From: Nymphaea colorata
Taxonomy: Eukaryota > Streptophyta > Magnoliopsida > Nymphaeales > Nymphaeaceae
Direction of reading: 5' to 3'
Length of the DNA stretch: 64,000 bases
NCBI RefSeq assembly: GCF_008831285.2
Contig: NC_045138.2
Span: forward strand, 33,327,934-33,391,933
The first letter of the stretch is position 1; each line of letters starts with the position of its first letter. Shown in pieces: positions 38,687 to 51,690 of this stretch. The notes under the pieces are model-generated. The model searched no databases. It had not been told where the DNA came from and worked only from the letters and a program-made list of their open reading frames with translations. A program made the translations under genes and the position numbers.

Positions 38687-38915
38687 CTTCCCCGCTCTCA
38701 ACTTCTCACTCCGCTCAGAAAAACCCTTACCTCTTGCTCTCCCTTCTTCTTCTCCTGCTTCTTCTTCTTTCAATTCCCCCAAAAGAAATCCCATCCCCGT
38801 TTGTTTATTCCTGTTTGTTTCCCTATTTCAAAGAAAGGACTCCGCGCTGGAGAGATGGTTTCCATTTAAGGCCAGGCGCGGAGCGCGGCCTATCAGGCTC
38901 GGCGTCCTCGGGTGT

Positions 38916-39077
38916 CCACGTGGCAAAATCGGCAGCGTTGGTGTGGAAGTCTATCCAACATCCCGCTGATCTTTTGTTTTCTTTCTCGGGTGGCAGTGAC
39001 GTGGCGCCCAGCTGGGAGAGAATGATCGCGCGGTCCGACGTGGCCGTCGCTCGTCCACGGCAAGGCCGGAGCACGTG
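38916..39077. promoter_or_regulatory. Cluster of four ACGT-core elements (two G-boxes) upstream of the B-box gene
   Basis: CCACGTGG at 38916-38923, TGACGTGGC at 38997-39005, GACGTGG at 39037-39043 and CACGTG at 39072-39077. They lie 230-390 bp upstream of the ATG. G-boxes and ACGT cores are bound by bZIP (HY5, ABF) and bHLH (PIF) factors, fitting light or ABA control of a BBX28/29-type gene. Presence is seen; function is inferred. Confidence 0.65.
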
Positions 39078-39454
39078 AAGTGCGCATGGGAATTATCGTT
39101 GTTGCGGCTGCTTCTTTCCTTTCAATATTCTGCAGGCAGGCACAGGCAGGCAGGCATGCTTAGTTTGTTGGAAAACAAACTTCGCCTTGATTTCACAAGT
39201 AAACCTCGAGTCTCTGTATTATTGTTATTATTATATGTATACAAGCTGTAGGAACGCACCAGATGCGTGAGTTGATCCAAGTCTGGGCTGGGCGGAATAA
39301 GGAAGGGAAACAAACGGTCCACAGGGTTCGTGCGGACGGAAGCTTAGCTTAGGGAGCCGCAAAGGTGGGGCCAACAGGGCCGCGTGGCACGAGGAGCGCC
39401 AATGGTTGAGGCCTTCAACCCATGTGAAGGCTCGCCGCTCCGCTGGACTCCACA

Positions 39455-39474
39455 CCCCCCCCCCCCCCCCCCCC
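39455..39474. repeat. C20 homopolymer
   Basis: Twenty consecutive C residues on the plus strand, 5' of the B-box gene. This length is rare in plant DNA and prone to slippage and sequencing error. Confidence 0.9.
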
Positions 39475-41224
39475 GCCTTCTGATGACGTGGCATGCCTTA
39501 CTGGAGCGAGACTATTTTACTGAACCGCCCCGGGTCTTAAGTTTCTGGAACGCAAGCGAAGGCGACAGCTGAGGTGAGGCCTCTTCTCTTCTCGTCGTTC
39601 AAAGTTGTGAGAAAGGGGAGCATATCATATGGGTTGGACAAGTAATCCAGAAATGTTGAACGCAAAAACGTGGCTGCTCCCAGAATGGTAAAACTTATCA
39701 CCATGAAAAAAATTCGTCACCCATCCCTGTATAACTGTGGATGGGAACATGGTTTTTGTTTTCTAGTGAAATTTTTTCGTGTCGAGAAGTTTCCGGCAAT
39801 CGCAAGGTCGTCAGGGAAAATACATGCACATTTAGCCTCTCGAGGGTCTGAAAGGACGAGACTCAGAGTACGCCACCAAGAAACGAGTTGATGATTAGGT
39901 AGGTGCGTTTCTCGGCAGGACGCGCAAGGGGGACTGTTTCCTGACCGGGTTGCTTCTTCAAAGCCCCGCCGATAGCGCACCTAGAGCCATCAAGTTGGTT
40001 GGCGGGCTCGAATCCATGAATAGACTTGGGAAGAGTGGATGTAATCTTCTCCTAGACTTGGACCATAAACGCCGTTCCAAAGATACTTCGTTCAAAGCAT
40101 ATGAACATCTGCACCTATAAACAAAAAAAAAAAAAAAGTTGTGTTAAGTCTCCATTAGTTCAAGACACTGCTTGTCAAATAATTGCTACTAATCGAGCGG
40201 TGGCATACTTTAGTTTTGACAGCAGCGATGTGACTGTGAATCTAATTTAACACAGCTCTGTTCATCATGGTGACTTGAAGCTTAAGCCGGACCACGAATC
40301 CAAATTATTATAAGTTTTTTTTTCTTTCCCTTAGCTAATGTGCACCAAGTTTTAAATATCTAGACAGCTGCCACGGGGATTCAAGAGCTAGAAGCAGCTG
40401 CCAATACGAAGGAGAAATACGTTAAAAGATTAAAGCTGAAAACGAAGGGCTTACGTAAGGGTTAAGCTACTTACCGTCCGGGAGATTTTTATTTTTTGCC
40501 AGGCAACAAACGAATAAAAATGGTAAAAAAATTTTTGGCTGAATTTGAGTTGACGTATCGTTCACGTCTCGGTGGTTGTCGAGTGTACTCCAAGCGGTCG
40601 ATGGGGGCCTGCTTTGGACTGAAGCTCAATCAGACCAAGCACTTGTCCAACTCAAGTCGCACTAGACGGAGACTAGGGACGCAATTTTGCTCGCTTGTTT
40701 TTTCTTATATACTTCAACATCCTTCCTTACTTCCACTTAATATGGGCAGAAAAATTCAATTAGCAGCGGCTCGCCCCTTGTTTTCTGACCTTTGTTTGAT
40801 CGATTACTAGATGTCCGTTGTTTCGACTGCTCCTTCAGGTGCGCAGCGTGGCGTTTGCTGTGGACCTCTGTCACAAAGGCATGGGCACCCGCCGCTATAT
40901 GCTGCGATATCATCCAAATCGGGATAAGATTCCTCAATTCATTATTTATTTTCACATTCAATGTGATACATATATATATAATATTTTTGATTGTCGACAC
41001 TTGATAATAGATCGTTTTGTTGAGCTAAAAAGGGAGTAGGATTAATGTCAAATAGATGAAATATGAAAATTCATGCCTTGAACTCGTAGCTAACTTTTAT
41101 GACATGATACAAGAGATAGGTTATCTTACTCGAATCGAGAGGTTTGAGTATCTACCTTTGAATCACAATACTCCATCCGCTATGGAGTGCTACGCTTGTA
41201 CAGGAGTAATTTGCATAACTCTGG

Positions 41225-41620
41225 TTGAGTCAACTCTGGTTCGACTCAAACTCGCTTGAAAAAACTTAGCTCGTGCTCGACCCGTTTAGAAACAAGCTGA
41301 GTTCAAACTTACAAAGATATTCGAAAAGATAAACAAGTTCGTTTATATTCGATTCCACTTGCAAACCGGTACTCTATATAATCTTTATCAAAATCGATTC
41401 ATTGGTTTTTTTAACTTTTAGGGTAAAAACAAATTTTCACAAGTAACAATGAATTAACGCTTATACGAGTTAACGCTAACATGAGTTAAAATTCAACCAT
41501 TAATGCCTAAATGAGTTAAAATAGTTACACGAGTCGAGTTCAAGTTTAATTTTATTTAGTCGAGTCGAGTTCCAGTATGTTATAAAGAGCTCAACTTGAG
41601 TCAAGTTCAATCTAACAATG
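41225..41620. repeat. Degenerate dispersed repeat rich in GCTCGA/GAGTCGAG words
   Basis: Many short variants of GAGTTCAA, GCTCGTGCTCGA, CGAGTCGAGTT and GAGTTAAC occur in both orientations. A similar composition recurs at 51329-51690. I cannot define the ends. Confidence 0.45.
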
Positions 41621-44600
41621 CTGGGGCTCAACTGGTCTCGTGTGCAACCTCGGGCAAATAAAAATTAAAGTGGTTGAATATGGAGAGTAGGAATAGAGTA
41701 GATGTGAGGTAAAAGAGAGACAGTCAATCTCTCGCTGGTTGAAAAGAGAGTAGGAGTAGACGTCAGGTGATGGCATGGATACTGGAAAGCGACCAGTCTG
41801 CTCATGGCAGCCAAGTTTTTGAAGGCCACCATCCGTCTGAGCGTACATGTGCAGCAGCAGATGACTCTTCTCTTTGAACCTATCGTTCAAAAGCAGCCGA
41901 TCGAGATATTATTTGCCCCTTGTTTGCTTGTGGAACAAGCATGACTTCGCGATCTACCCACAATAAGGGTACTACGTGCTGATCATGAAATCACTTGGTT
42001 GAGTTGCACAAAATTGCCAAAAATCAAACTAAATTGGACCAAGGCAAACTAAACAGAACCACTCATTTCGAACTAACTATATATTCTTCATATATTATTA
42101 TCATTCTTAATAAAATATAATATCCCCTTGGCAAGAAGAACTTAAACGAAGAGGATGCTTGACAAGAAGAAGATTGTGTTTTTCTAATGCACGTTTACAG
42201 AATACGTGGTTTAAGAACACCAAGGTCCTGTTTTAAGAAATGTAGTATAATCACGACCAACATTTGATTTTTGAATCTAAAAACAACATCCATATTCAAA
42301 AGGAACTCTTTCCTATAACAAAGATCATATGCAACACACTATTCATTTTACCAACTTCCATTTGAAGGTGCAATATCACATATTTATACAGGTTTCCAAT
42401 GACATTGAAACTTTAGGCATACTTTTTACTATCACTATAATTTATTATTATTATTTTTTTTAAGAACATACATGTAAAGTTTTCTAAAACATGCCTCTTG
42501 CGCTTCTCTAGAAGCTTCGCACTGCAACACTTTTCATTGAAGGCCACGATATAAAAACAAGTGTTGATCATGTGATATTAGAATGGACCCAATCATGTGG
42601 TCAAGAGCGGAGATTTATTTATTTATTTATTTATTTTTTGCAATTAAAGCAAAGGGGTTGAGACTTGTGGCAAGATGTGGTTGCTAGTGATCCAATAGTC
42701 ATATAATAAAGATGGCACATAATATATGGTGAAGGTCCCATACATATCAAGTGGGTGGAATTAAGTAATCATATAAGTAAACAAAAGTTAGGGTTACAGG
42801 CGCACATCGATGATCACAAACGTAAAGTATGAAAATCAAGGAAGAGCTGCTGATGATGTCCCTTGCAGTATACCGCAAGAAAATATTTTTTTATGAAAGG
42901 AGATCTCATGTGGCAAACTGGGGACATTTCTTTCACTGTCAACGTTTCATAGGCAAATGCCAAGATGACGATCTATGGAACAAAAAACAAGTGGTCGTAT
43001 ATGGTTGCTGTTGCATTAGTTGCAGTCTTGGTGCATCAAAAAATTTTTTTTTTTTTCCATTTTGTATTGTTTAATTTTATTTTTCATGGTTGAAGTGTGG
43101 CTGGAAAGGGGAGACCGATTGAGACATGGGCGAAAGTTTTTTCTTGTTGCTTATAGACAGCATTTTCATTAATTAATTATAGATGGGTGGTTCGGACATG
43201 TTTGTTTAATTTATTCTCTTTTAAAATATGGATCATTGGTAGTTGTTTCAATATGTATATTGAAACTTCTAGGTTCTTAATATTATTATGACTTGTTCCA
43301 AGGAAAATCATTTAAAGTTGGAATTGATAAAAGGGAGTGGGACGAGCCTCCTTAGCTGTCAGATAAGGGCACCAGTGGCTCGACGCTCATGAGCATCGCT
43401 TCTTTATCAAACAAAAAGCGGGTTCGAACCTTCTTAGATCGGGAAACTCTTGGAGGCTGTCGATCACTATGGATCTAACAGCGACTTTTCCATATTCAAT
43501 TGAAAAACAAAACGCAAAAAGGAAAAAGAAAAGGTGCAGAACATTCACTTTTCCATGGCATGGTTCTCCACCAGAAGCATAATTCTCAAATTTCGGCCGC
43601 ATAGACTCTAAATCTTATGAACAATTCGACAAAGAAGCTGGCGCTAGAAGAACATGGGCACCTGACGAACTTATTTCAAACTTCACATAGAAATGCAATT
43701 TGGCTCGTCTTCGGTCTTAGTCCACTGGCACTACTAAATTGGAAACTTGTGCTGATGAAATCTGACTTCAAAATCTGTTGCTTGTTTTTTCCCTCTCTTT
43801 CCTTTATCACCCGGAAGAAGGCAAAACCTTCGCCAACGATATCTCTTCAGGAATTTGCTACTTAGAGGTTTAGAGTTCATACGTGGGGCAATTTTCCTGG
43901 CTATCAATCTCAGTCAAGCTTCAGCTTGACGACAGAAAAAGGGAGTATGCAAAGGAAATGGCAGAGTCGGATGAGTATTTGTTTTTATGCATAGATTCAT
44001 CGTTCAAACCCCATCAGCATCGCCTCCATGTGCAAGCCGATGCTATAACCATACAACATGAGGTCCAGAAGAACATACAAGCGGTTTTCATCGCTTCTAC
44101 CAAAAGCATCATAGCAGAGTTCGCTTCATCTCATTGGAGACATTAAAAGGAGAACTGCCCGTTAAGTCTCTCTCTCTCGCTCTCGCGATGTCATTGTTGA
44201 ATTCGCTAGACATTTCTCAACATATTCCACCATTTACTAGCTGGACATTGCAAATGTTTGATGTTTCGAGATGGCCCAGATGGCATCTGTCTCCCTGCTA
44301 GCTCATGATATGTCGCAGCATCTTCTCCTGATGCCTAAATTTGATTCCTTTGTGCTTCCCCTTTGCTGTTTTTCTTTTTTTGATTCATCCACGTTATGGA
44401 CAGGAAATTCAGTTTAGACTCTTTTGTGGACATGAATTCTGATTGAATTTTGAATGGATTCCTTTTTAATCTCCCTTAGGGTAAGGGTTGGTAGCTGAGT
44501 AGTTCAGACATCGACTCCGCTCCCAATGAGTAGCCTGTTCAATTTGCTCTGGTGTTTAATATTTCCAAAAGCTGTTACCACAACTGTGGAATTAAAATAT

Positions 44601-45162
44601 TGTGCCATTGAATTGTTCCAAAGCAAAAGTTAAGACAAATTGTTCAGATGGTAGGATCGTCAATGGTTGTGTTTGTGTCAGCTTACAGCTTTCTCATGTC
44701 TTCCAAGCAACAATTTGTTGGGTCTTGGAATTTGTCTGGTGAAAAGGGCAGCCAGGGTAGTGCATTTAAGATTAAAAAAAAAATATGCATATAAAATTCA
44801 ACGCCAACCAGATCGAGTCAGAAATAACCGAGAAAAATGGCATGCCAAACCAACGCCTATATATTATCAGGTTCAGTATTAGAGAATCTGGCTGATGTCA
44901 AGATCAGAATAAAAACAAATTCATGGCTACTCTCAAGAGGAGTTTTATGCTAATACCATGGGGATTATTGAGAGGGGATCTCCTTTGAGTTTGCCTTGAA
45001 ATCCTATCCATTCAGAACACTGAAGTCGAAGACATTGTCGTTTTCAATATTGACTGTAACAGGGTTGTCCAACTCACATTGAAATTCTGGAATAACAACC
45101 TGCTGCTAAACCTGCATTTGTACAAGCCTTTGGTTAGAATTTATGTGTTAGAGCGTGCATAA

Positions 45163-45232
45163 ATTCTATCTACACCTGGATTAGTATCAGCAAGCATATT
45201 CTATCTACACCTCGATTAGTATCAGCCAGCAT
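45163..45232. repeat. Tandem duplication of a 35-bp unit
   Basis: Units 45163-45197 and 45198-45232 start ATTCTATCTACACCT and differ at two positions. Confidence 0.95.
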
Positions 45233-47114
45233 ACAGCTATTCAGGAAGTTTAATTCACTAGATCATGAAAGGGGCAACTCAAATACAGCAACTGCAGAAC
45301 ACACTCAAACACATGAAAGCTCCAGATTTACAGTGTAGAAGGCTGTTTTACGACCTTCGATCCCAACTCATCTGAGATGCCTCCCATCTTGAGATCATCA
45401 GAAAAGAAAGCCCGAAATTTCATAAAAACAAATACCAACCAGATATTAATCACAGAATTCTTGACATTTCGATGGTTCTGTACATGCAGCAAAGGACCAA
45501 TTCATGCCAAATGCATTACAACTTGTTACGCGATGAAAGTCACCTGCTTGACAGAAGCCATACAGAATTTAGATCATCATTATCATCTGACAGCCTTATC
45601 CAACTATGTGCAGTTGGCTTCACGGGTTCTATTTCTTCACAGTTTGCTATGAATATCATCCATCCTTGAGTGGCAAAAGTTGAACTTGTGAGGACGATGC
45701 GCCAGACTTTTCACTTTCGCCGCTTCAGTTGAAACGTTTGTCATCATCGAGTTCAATAAAAAAAGAGTCAGTATATCACAAATTAAATTCCACACTAGCA
45801 AATCACCAAAGACAATGAGTGTTCATTTCAGAAGTTAATATTTCCATGAACATGACTTTTGCAATAATTGATAGCCAGGTTGGAGAGTAACCCTCAAGAG
45901 GTTGAGCTACCGCCTCTAGCTCTTCCTGTCAAAGATCAAATGCCGAGAGCTAATATATACTTGGTTATTCTTTACGCTTTGCCCAAAGTTTTTCCCATCC
46001 TCAACTCCGTCAAGAACTCGCACTACTTGAGTGTGTGTAGACCTCAGTCTGTAGTTTAGTCTGTCGACAGTCATAAATGACACTATAGAGCACTCTGTCA
46101 TGCCAAGTAAAGAGAGTCGGTGGCTTCTAGTAAGTGCTTTAGGTATGCTTGAAGAACGTTTGCTTGGACAACAACTCTACACAATCACCATCAGAAACCA
46201 AAAAGGTAAAAGAAGATCACTTCAGGCATCTTGGGTGTGAGAAAGGAGGAGACCTCCATGCAGTACAAGGTTGCTCAAATTTAACCATCTTATATCCCTA
46301 TAAATCCCCCCTGACAGATTTTTCGTTCTCCAGTATTGACACTATCGGCAATTATAGTACAGTGTACTAAGAAACCAACGAATTTCATCAAAGAGATAGC
46401 AGTTCAAGAAAAAGACCGACCAAAATCTCCGCTAGCGATTTTTCAAGAAGTAAACAGGATGACATACAAGAAAATTATGGGAATGGTAAGATGTACTAGT
46501 TGTCTGAGCCAACTGAATGACACCCAAGCAAAATTCTTCAGAAGGTTTATGTACTGTGGTCGCAAGGAGGTTGGTCTTCTGTCCTATGGACGATGTAGAA
46601 GGAGAGAGACAGGAGGAGCCTAATATACCGCGCACGAGGCGGAGGAGCAGAGAAGCTGCGGTCTGTCATTAGGAGAGTCTCGAAGCTTCACTCATTAGGT
46701 TCTTCAAACTAAATATGAACCTTTTGACAGCCAACTTTGTTACCGTGCATTTCTTCCCCCTCAAGTGATTAGACTCCTTGAAACTGAACAAATCTGTGAA
46801 ATAAGAAGACCAATCTAGCAGTCTCAAAGTCCCACTATCCATGTTTGTTGAAGTACCAGTCACTTGATCAATCCAATCTAATTCCTATATACCGAAATTC
46901 TATCTATCTCAGATTCCCATATGGTTATTTTGATTTCAAAGAGCATAGCCCCAAATTTGTCCAAGTAGAAACAACAAAAAACTGAACTAACAAAGTAGAA
47001 AACAGAAAGAAGAAAAATATGGTCTTAAAAAGAATGGATTTCATATAATTTTTTCCGTTCTTCCCCTTTTGGCAACAAAAGGAAAAACAGAGAGATGTAC
47101 AAAAAAAGAATCAG

Positions 47115-47459
47115 CTACTCGTAGTCGAATTCGAGGTTCTCTTCCAGCAAGCTCCACGAGTACTCCATCAATTCGGGGCTTAATCTGATCATAAGGACAC
47201 AAAACTCCATTTGATTGAGCGCTCCATCACCATCCGTGTCCCCTTCCCTCAGCATCCCCATCACCTCCTCATCGCTCATCCCCTTCAACCCCAGCACCTC
47301 CGCGTTCCTCTTCAGGCTCTCGAACGTGATGACCCCTCTCTGCGGGTCCATAAGCAAGTTGAACCCATTGCATAGCTCGTCCATCAGCCCCTCCGCCCCC
47401 AACTTCTCCGCCATCACAGGCAAGAAATCCTCGAAGTTCTCGACCATGTTTGAGGCCAT
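47115..47459 (-). CDS. EF-hand calcium-binding protein, PBP1/KIC (KRP1)-like
   Basis: A small cytosolic calcium sensor. Arabidopsis relatives are PINOID-binding protein 1 and KIC, a KCBP-kinesin regulator, so roles in auxin or microtubule signalling are possible. The protein has 114 aa and no intron, as in the family. I chose the ATG at 47459 (MASNMVENFEDFLP); the open frame continues upstream for 28 codons, but that part lies in the likely 5' UTR and has no family match. One canonical EF loop is visible at about residues 74-85 (DTDGDGALNQME). A degenerate first hand is at about 38-49. Family-typical blocks are FLPVMAEKLGAEGL, ELCNGFNLLMD, GVITFESLKRNA and FCVLMIRLSPELM. The family is sure; which paralogue is not. 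Confidence 0.94.
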   Translation of the reverse strand: MASNMVENFEDFLPVMAEKLGAEGLMDELCNGFNLLMDPQRGVITFESLKRNAEVLGLKGMSDEEVMGMLREGDTDGDGALNQMEFCVLMIRLSPELMEYSWSLLEENLEFDYE

Positions 47460-47596
47460 TCTTGCGCCGCAAATGATAATCAGAGGCAGTGGTGTTGGAC
47501 AGAAAGAGGAAGAAGGTATAAAATTAATGAGAGGTATCACCAAAAATTGAGGAGGAGGAAGAGTTGATGGGGAGATGGGGAGGGGAAGGGAGGGGA

Positions 47597-47603
47597 ATAT
47601 ATA
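47597..47603 (-). promoter_or_regulatory. TATA box candidate for the EF-hand gene
   Basis: TTATATATT on the minus strand, about 140 nt upstream of the ATG at 47459, in an otherwise GC-rich purine/pyrimidine-biased stretch. Confidence 0.6.
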
Positions 47604-50286
47604 AGGAGGGGTGTGAACCCTGTGAAGTTCGAGGAAGGAGAGAGGTTCTTAGATGCCAACAAGGGGACAGAAGGAAGGAGCATAGCTGTACAGTGTTGAG
47701 CTTGTCTCCCTCCCCTCGTTCCTTCCTTCCTTCCCATCTTCTGCGAAGGGTCTGGCGCGTGCTGACCTCCGCAGGAATCCGATAATTTCTCCTCGCAGCG
47801 AAGTACCAATAACGCCCCCCTCTTTCGTCAGAATTCATCTGCGGCGGCCTTTTCTCGGTCTTCGTCTTTGATTTGGTCAGAGAGGGCCGTTTGGCGATGC
47901 GGCGTTGAGGGGGACCGAGTTCATGAACTTCAGGCTTTTTGACGGTCCATTCGCGACCAAGTTCGTGTTCCGAAAATAATTATTAGGAAACCTGTTTTTC
48001 TTGATTTTTTTTCTTCTCGGAAAGTTCCCTACCCACTTCACAAGGCTAAAACATGGTGCCTGTGCTTGTCGTTTTAGCTTTCACATCAGCGCTTCTCTCC
48101 ATTTACTCGTGCACTATGTATGGTTTGACCGGTCTTATAAAAAATCGAACCGGCTAGGCCAAGTCGGTGCATCAGCCGATTCATTGGTTCGGCTGACCAC
48201 TTTTGTGAATCATTTAATGGTATTATTGAATTTACTTTTTTGTAAAAAAAAATAAATACGAAAAAAAACCATGTAAGATGATTAATTAAACATAAGAAAA
48301 ACCTTAAAACATCAATAATAAACATGAACTGCAGTGGCACATAACATCCCTGTGATGACCAATGAATTCTAACGACCCTGGTCTTGACATTAGATAGTTT
48401 ACCAAGTTTGGCTAAGTCTGGTTTTGATGCCTACCGGGAAAGAGGTCTCTTGAGAAGGGATTCCGACCAGAATTCAGACCTATTTAATAACATTTGGTCA
48501 AATGAAAATATAGTCAAACGGTAATCAAATTCAGATTCACTATGTGCATCGGATATAGTTTTGTGATTGAACCTTCATCGGAGTTCGAGATTCAACAAAG
48601 CACGGGACCTGATCACATGCAAGTGTATGATCTGATTCAAACTACGTTTAAAAATTCATGCCCGAGTCTTATCTGGCCGTCAAATATGACGCAAGAAGAT
48701 GTGAACTGAGTGAGAACCCTAAGCATGCATGGAACGTGAACAAGTTCCAAACGATCTCAACTCGCTTGCCGGTGGAAACCAGAGCAATTTCTCATCCGCA
48801 GACGTTTACAACGTGAATGATATATTGTAAGAAAACGACCACATGGAGATCTTAGTTCTCTTTGAGAAGATGATCTCTTTGAGAAGGGTGATACATGTGC
48901 AATTTGAAGCAGTGGGGGTGGATCTGGCCTTGTGCTCTGTGCCGAGGCAGCCAGGGACAGCCTAGAGTTCTAAAATGGACAGATAAACAAAACTTTTTTT
49001 GTTGGAGATTCATTCTATTACTTAATTACTTAATGCAGAAGAGTGGCTGCAAATTTTATCAGGAACAGTGAATGTGGCTGGCTGGAACTTGGTTCTGCTC
49101 CTCCATCACGTTCCCGATATACTAACTATTTTAGTGTTCATTTGCTAGCTGGTTCTAGCTGCATCGTTCCGTCTGGTACTCCTCAGAATATTAAAATCCT
49201 GAGATCTGGCCTTATTGCCTCTACGTTTGTGGACAGGTCGGAATTGTGTCCGATCAGGTTGCCTTCCTATTCATTCATCAAATAACAGATATATCTGCTA
49301 ATATCTTAATTTGTCTTCTTTTCTTTCGATTCCCAACCAATTGCAAGAGCCAGAAACACATTAATCAGTCGGCATCTCTCTTCTTTTCTTGTGCTTGACA
49401 CAGATAAGCCAGTCTGGAGTTGAACTGGCCTGATAAAAATAAGATCATTAATCTTGAAATTCTTACGAGATCTGCTTATGTATGAGATTTTCGTGTTCTC
49501 TTTGATACTCATGTTTATGTTTAGAAAAATCGATGAACATGAGCAAAGTGGTAAGATGGCTGCAGATTTGTTGAATGACGGGGGACATGCTGAAGTGGGA
49601 GCAGCATCTAGGGGACAACACTAGCACGTGAACAAGCTAACTCGCTCTGCTGACACGAATTTAATAGTTAAGATCTTTCAATTAGTTAAAGTAGCAAATG
49701 AGATTGTTTGCTGGTTGAGTTACACTTATCTTGCAGCTCTGTACTGGAAGATGTTAATTTAAAATGACTTCTCCCTGGTGTCCAACTTATTAGAGATTTT
49801 ATATAGTGACGTCACAACTGATCTTTATCTTTTGAAACAGTACCTGCTAAACTCGGCTTTCCAATTACTTTAATTCATTTTGGCAGACCAACACAAGATA
49901 AGGTCGAAGCGGAAACCAATCGAATTTGAATAAGATAAACTGGATAATATCGTTCTAGATTAAAAGCTAAAAGTTTCCGGGGTAGAGAGTTAGAGAAAGA
50001 TCATCTTCTTGTTCAAATAATATTGTAAAAAGCACCTCTAGAACTTGGATCTTGAAGCAGCTCTAGAACCTGGATTTTGAAGTAAAACTTTGGCCTCTTC
50101 GAAGTACCTCCAACATATTAAAAAATATAAAAAATGATGAGTGAAACTTGCACAATATCGGCAACTTAATAAAATTGGCCGATTCAGCCTTCATTTTTAT
50201 AGAGTTGGCTGCATTGTACACCTGGGTAGGTGACTGGAGCTCATGGAGCCGCTAAGCTTAGGGAGGTCCACTGCTCTTAATACCCG

Positions 50287-50515
50287 TGGAATACAGTCAC
50301 ATCTGCCGTTCGTAGCAGACACGCGACTTCTTTGACAAGACAGAAAGAAACTACAGTACCGTGGAATGAGTCCTCCTCCCTAGCAAATGCGAAACTTCTT
50401 TGACAAGACAAAAAGAAAACTCCACAGAAAGAAAGTTGAGAACTACAGGACCATGGAATGCGTCCTTCTTCACAGCAAATGGGGGACTTCTTTGACAAGA
50501 CAAAAAGGAAGACTC
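50287..50515. repeat. Imperfect tandem repeat, three units
   Basis: The core CTTCTTTGACAAGACA recurs at about 50326, 50394 and 50487, with flanking GTGGAATG/AGCAAATG words also repeated. Spacing is about 68 and 93 bp. Confidence 0.75.
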
Positions 50516-51328
50516 GCGTGTAAACTTTTCATTGGCAGAGCCGAGGAGGAGGTCCGTTGGTTTCTGCGTTCCAGTAGATATGAAAGTTTTGATTTTTCTG
50601 ATAATAGTAGGTACTGATTTGAACTTGTGTTAGGGATGGGTTCTCACTGAAATTCGATCAATCGAGTGCCGGGTCTCCGTTTTTTCCAAAGCAAAACAAT
50701 GTTTTTGAAATTATAAAGCATTGCCATTCTTCTTGCATCACGCAGCATATATGAACCTTTTTTAAAAAAAAAGGAGGCGGTAGTTTAAGATTTTTTGTTT
50801 TTAAATGTTCTTTTAGACTTTTAATTTTTTTTCACTACATGTTTGTCTTTACAAAGAAATGTTCCCCTTTTTATGATCAAAGGTATTATGATCATTATGT
50901 AGGATGGTGCAAAATTTTTTGTGCAGCAGAAGGCACATATTATTAATGATCCCTTACAAATGACCATGCTTTATGGGTTAGAAAGGACTAAAGTATTTTT
51001 ATTTAAGGGGTGTTTGATGGTTTGGAACTTTGGTTGAAGAATCAAAATTTTAGTATCACAATTCTTCCTTAAACTGGAATAAAATCAAAATTCCAGGTTT
51101 CAGTATCTTAATTCTAAAACCAAAAATAGCTCGTTTGTTTAATAATTCCAATTTCTTAAAAAATGCACATTTTGAGATTCTAAAATGACATGGTTCTAAA
51201 TAAGTCAAACGTCCACTTAGTTAAATGGAAGACTCTCTCCATAGGTGTGAAAGTGGGAGCAGAAAAGTTTCCTTATCAAACTACCATGATGCCTTGACGT
51301 GTCCTCGGCTGCGCCACCAATTGTGTCA

Positions 51329-51690
51329 CCAGAGCTCGACTTGGGCTCAAGCTGTATAAGTTTGGCCTCAGCTAGCTCAAGCCTTGCTGATCATATTATC
51401 ATAAACGAGTCAAGTTAGACCTATTATATTGATCTCCATGGAGTGGTTAATAAATCGAGCTTGAGTTGCCTTTTGCAATAAAAACTAGCTTTAAGTTCCA
51501 CTCCACGCAGATTTGTGCATCTTTCTCCAGAAATTTTTCTTTCTTCAAATTCAGCTCGAGCCTTGTTCAGCTCTATGGAACCCAGCTTGAGCCGAAGGCT
51601 AAAGCCCAGCACGAGCTCGATCGGCTTGCGCTCAGCCAAGCCAAACCTCCAAGTATGTCCCGATCTCAATGGCCGGAACCTTCACGAGTC
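51329..51690. repeat. Degenerate GCTCGAG/CTCAAGC-rich repeat, relative of the one at 41225
   Basis: Clustered variants of AGCTCGACTTGGGCTCAAGC and its complement. Similar short-word composition to 41225-41620; the boundaries are unclear. Confidence 0.4.

Larger units (their letters stand above)
39078..47114. other. Intergenic region, no supportable gene
   Basis: It contains a C20 homopolymer (39455-39474), a worn GAGTC/GCTCGA-rich repeat (41225-41620), a TTTA microsatellite (about 42613-42638), a tRNA-like stretch (43355-43437) and a 35-bp tandem duplication (45163-45232). ORFs are 104 codons or fewer and show no family motif. The last 150-200 bp before 47115 are probably the 3' UTR of the EF-hand gene. 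Confidence 0.4.

Noticed and set aside
38132-38869. 245-codon plus-strand ORF with a poly-Val run
   Set aside because: Antisense to B-box exon 1; the valines come from the GTC repeat that encodes Asp on the sense strand.
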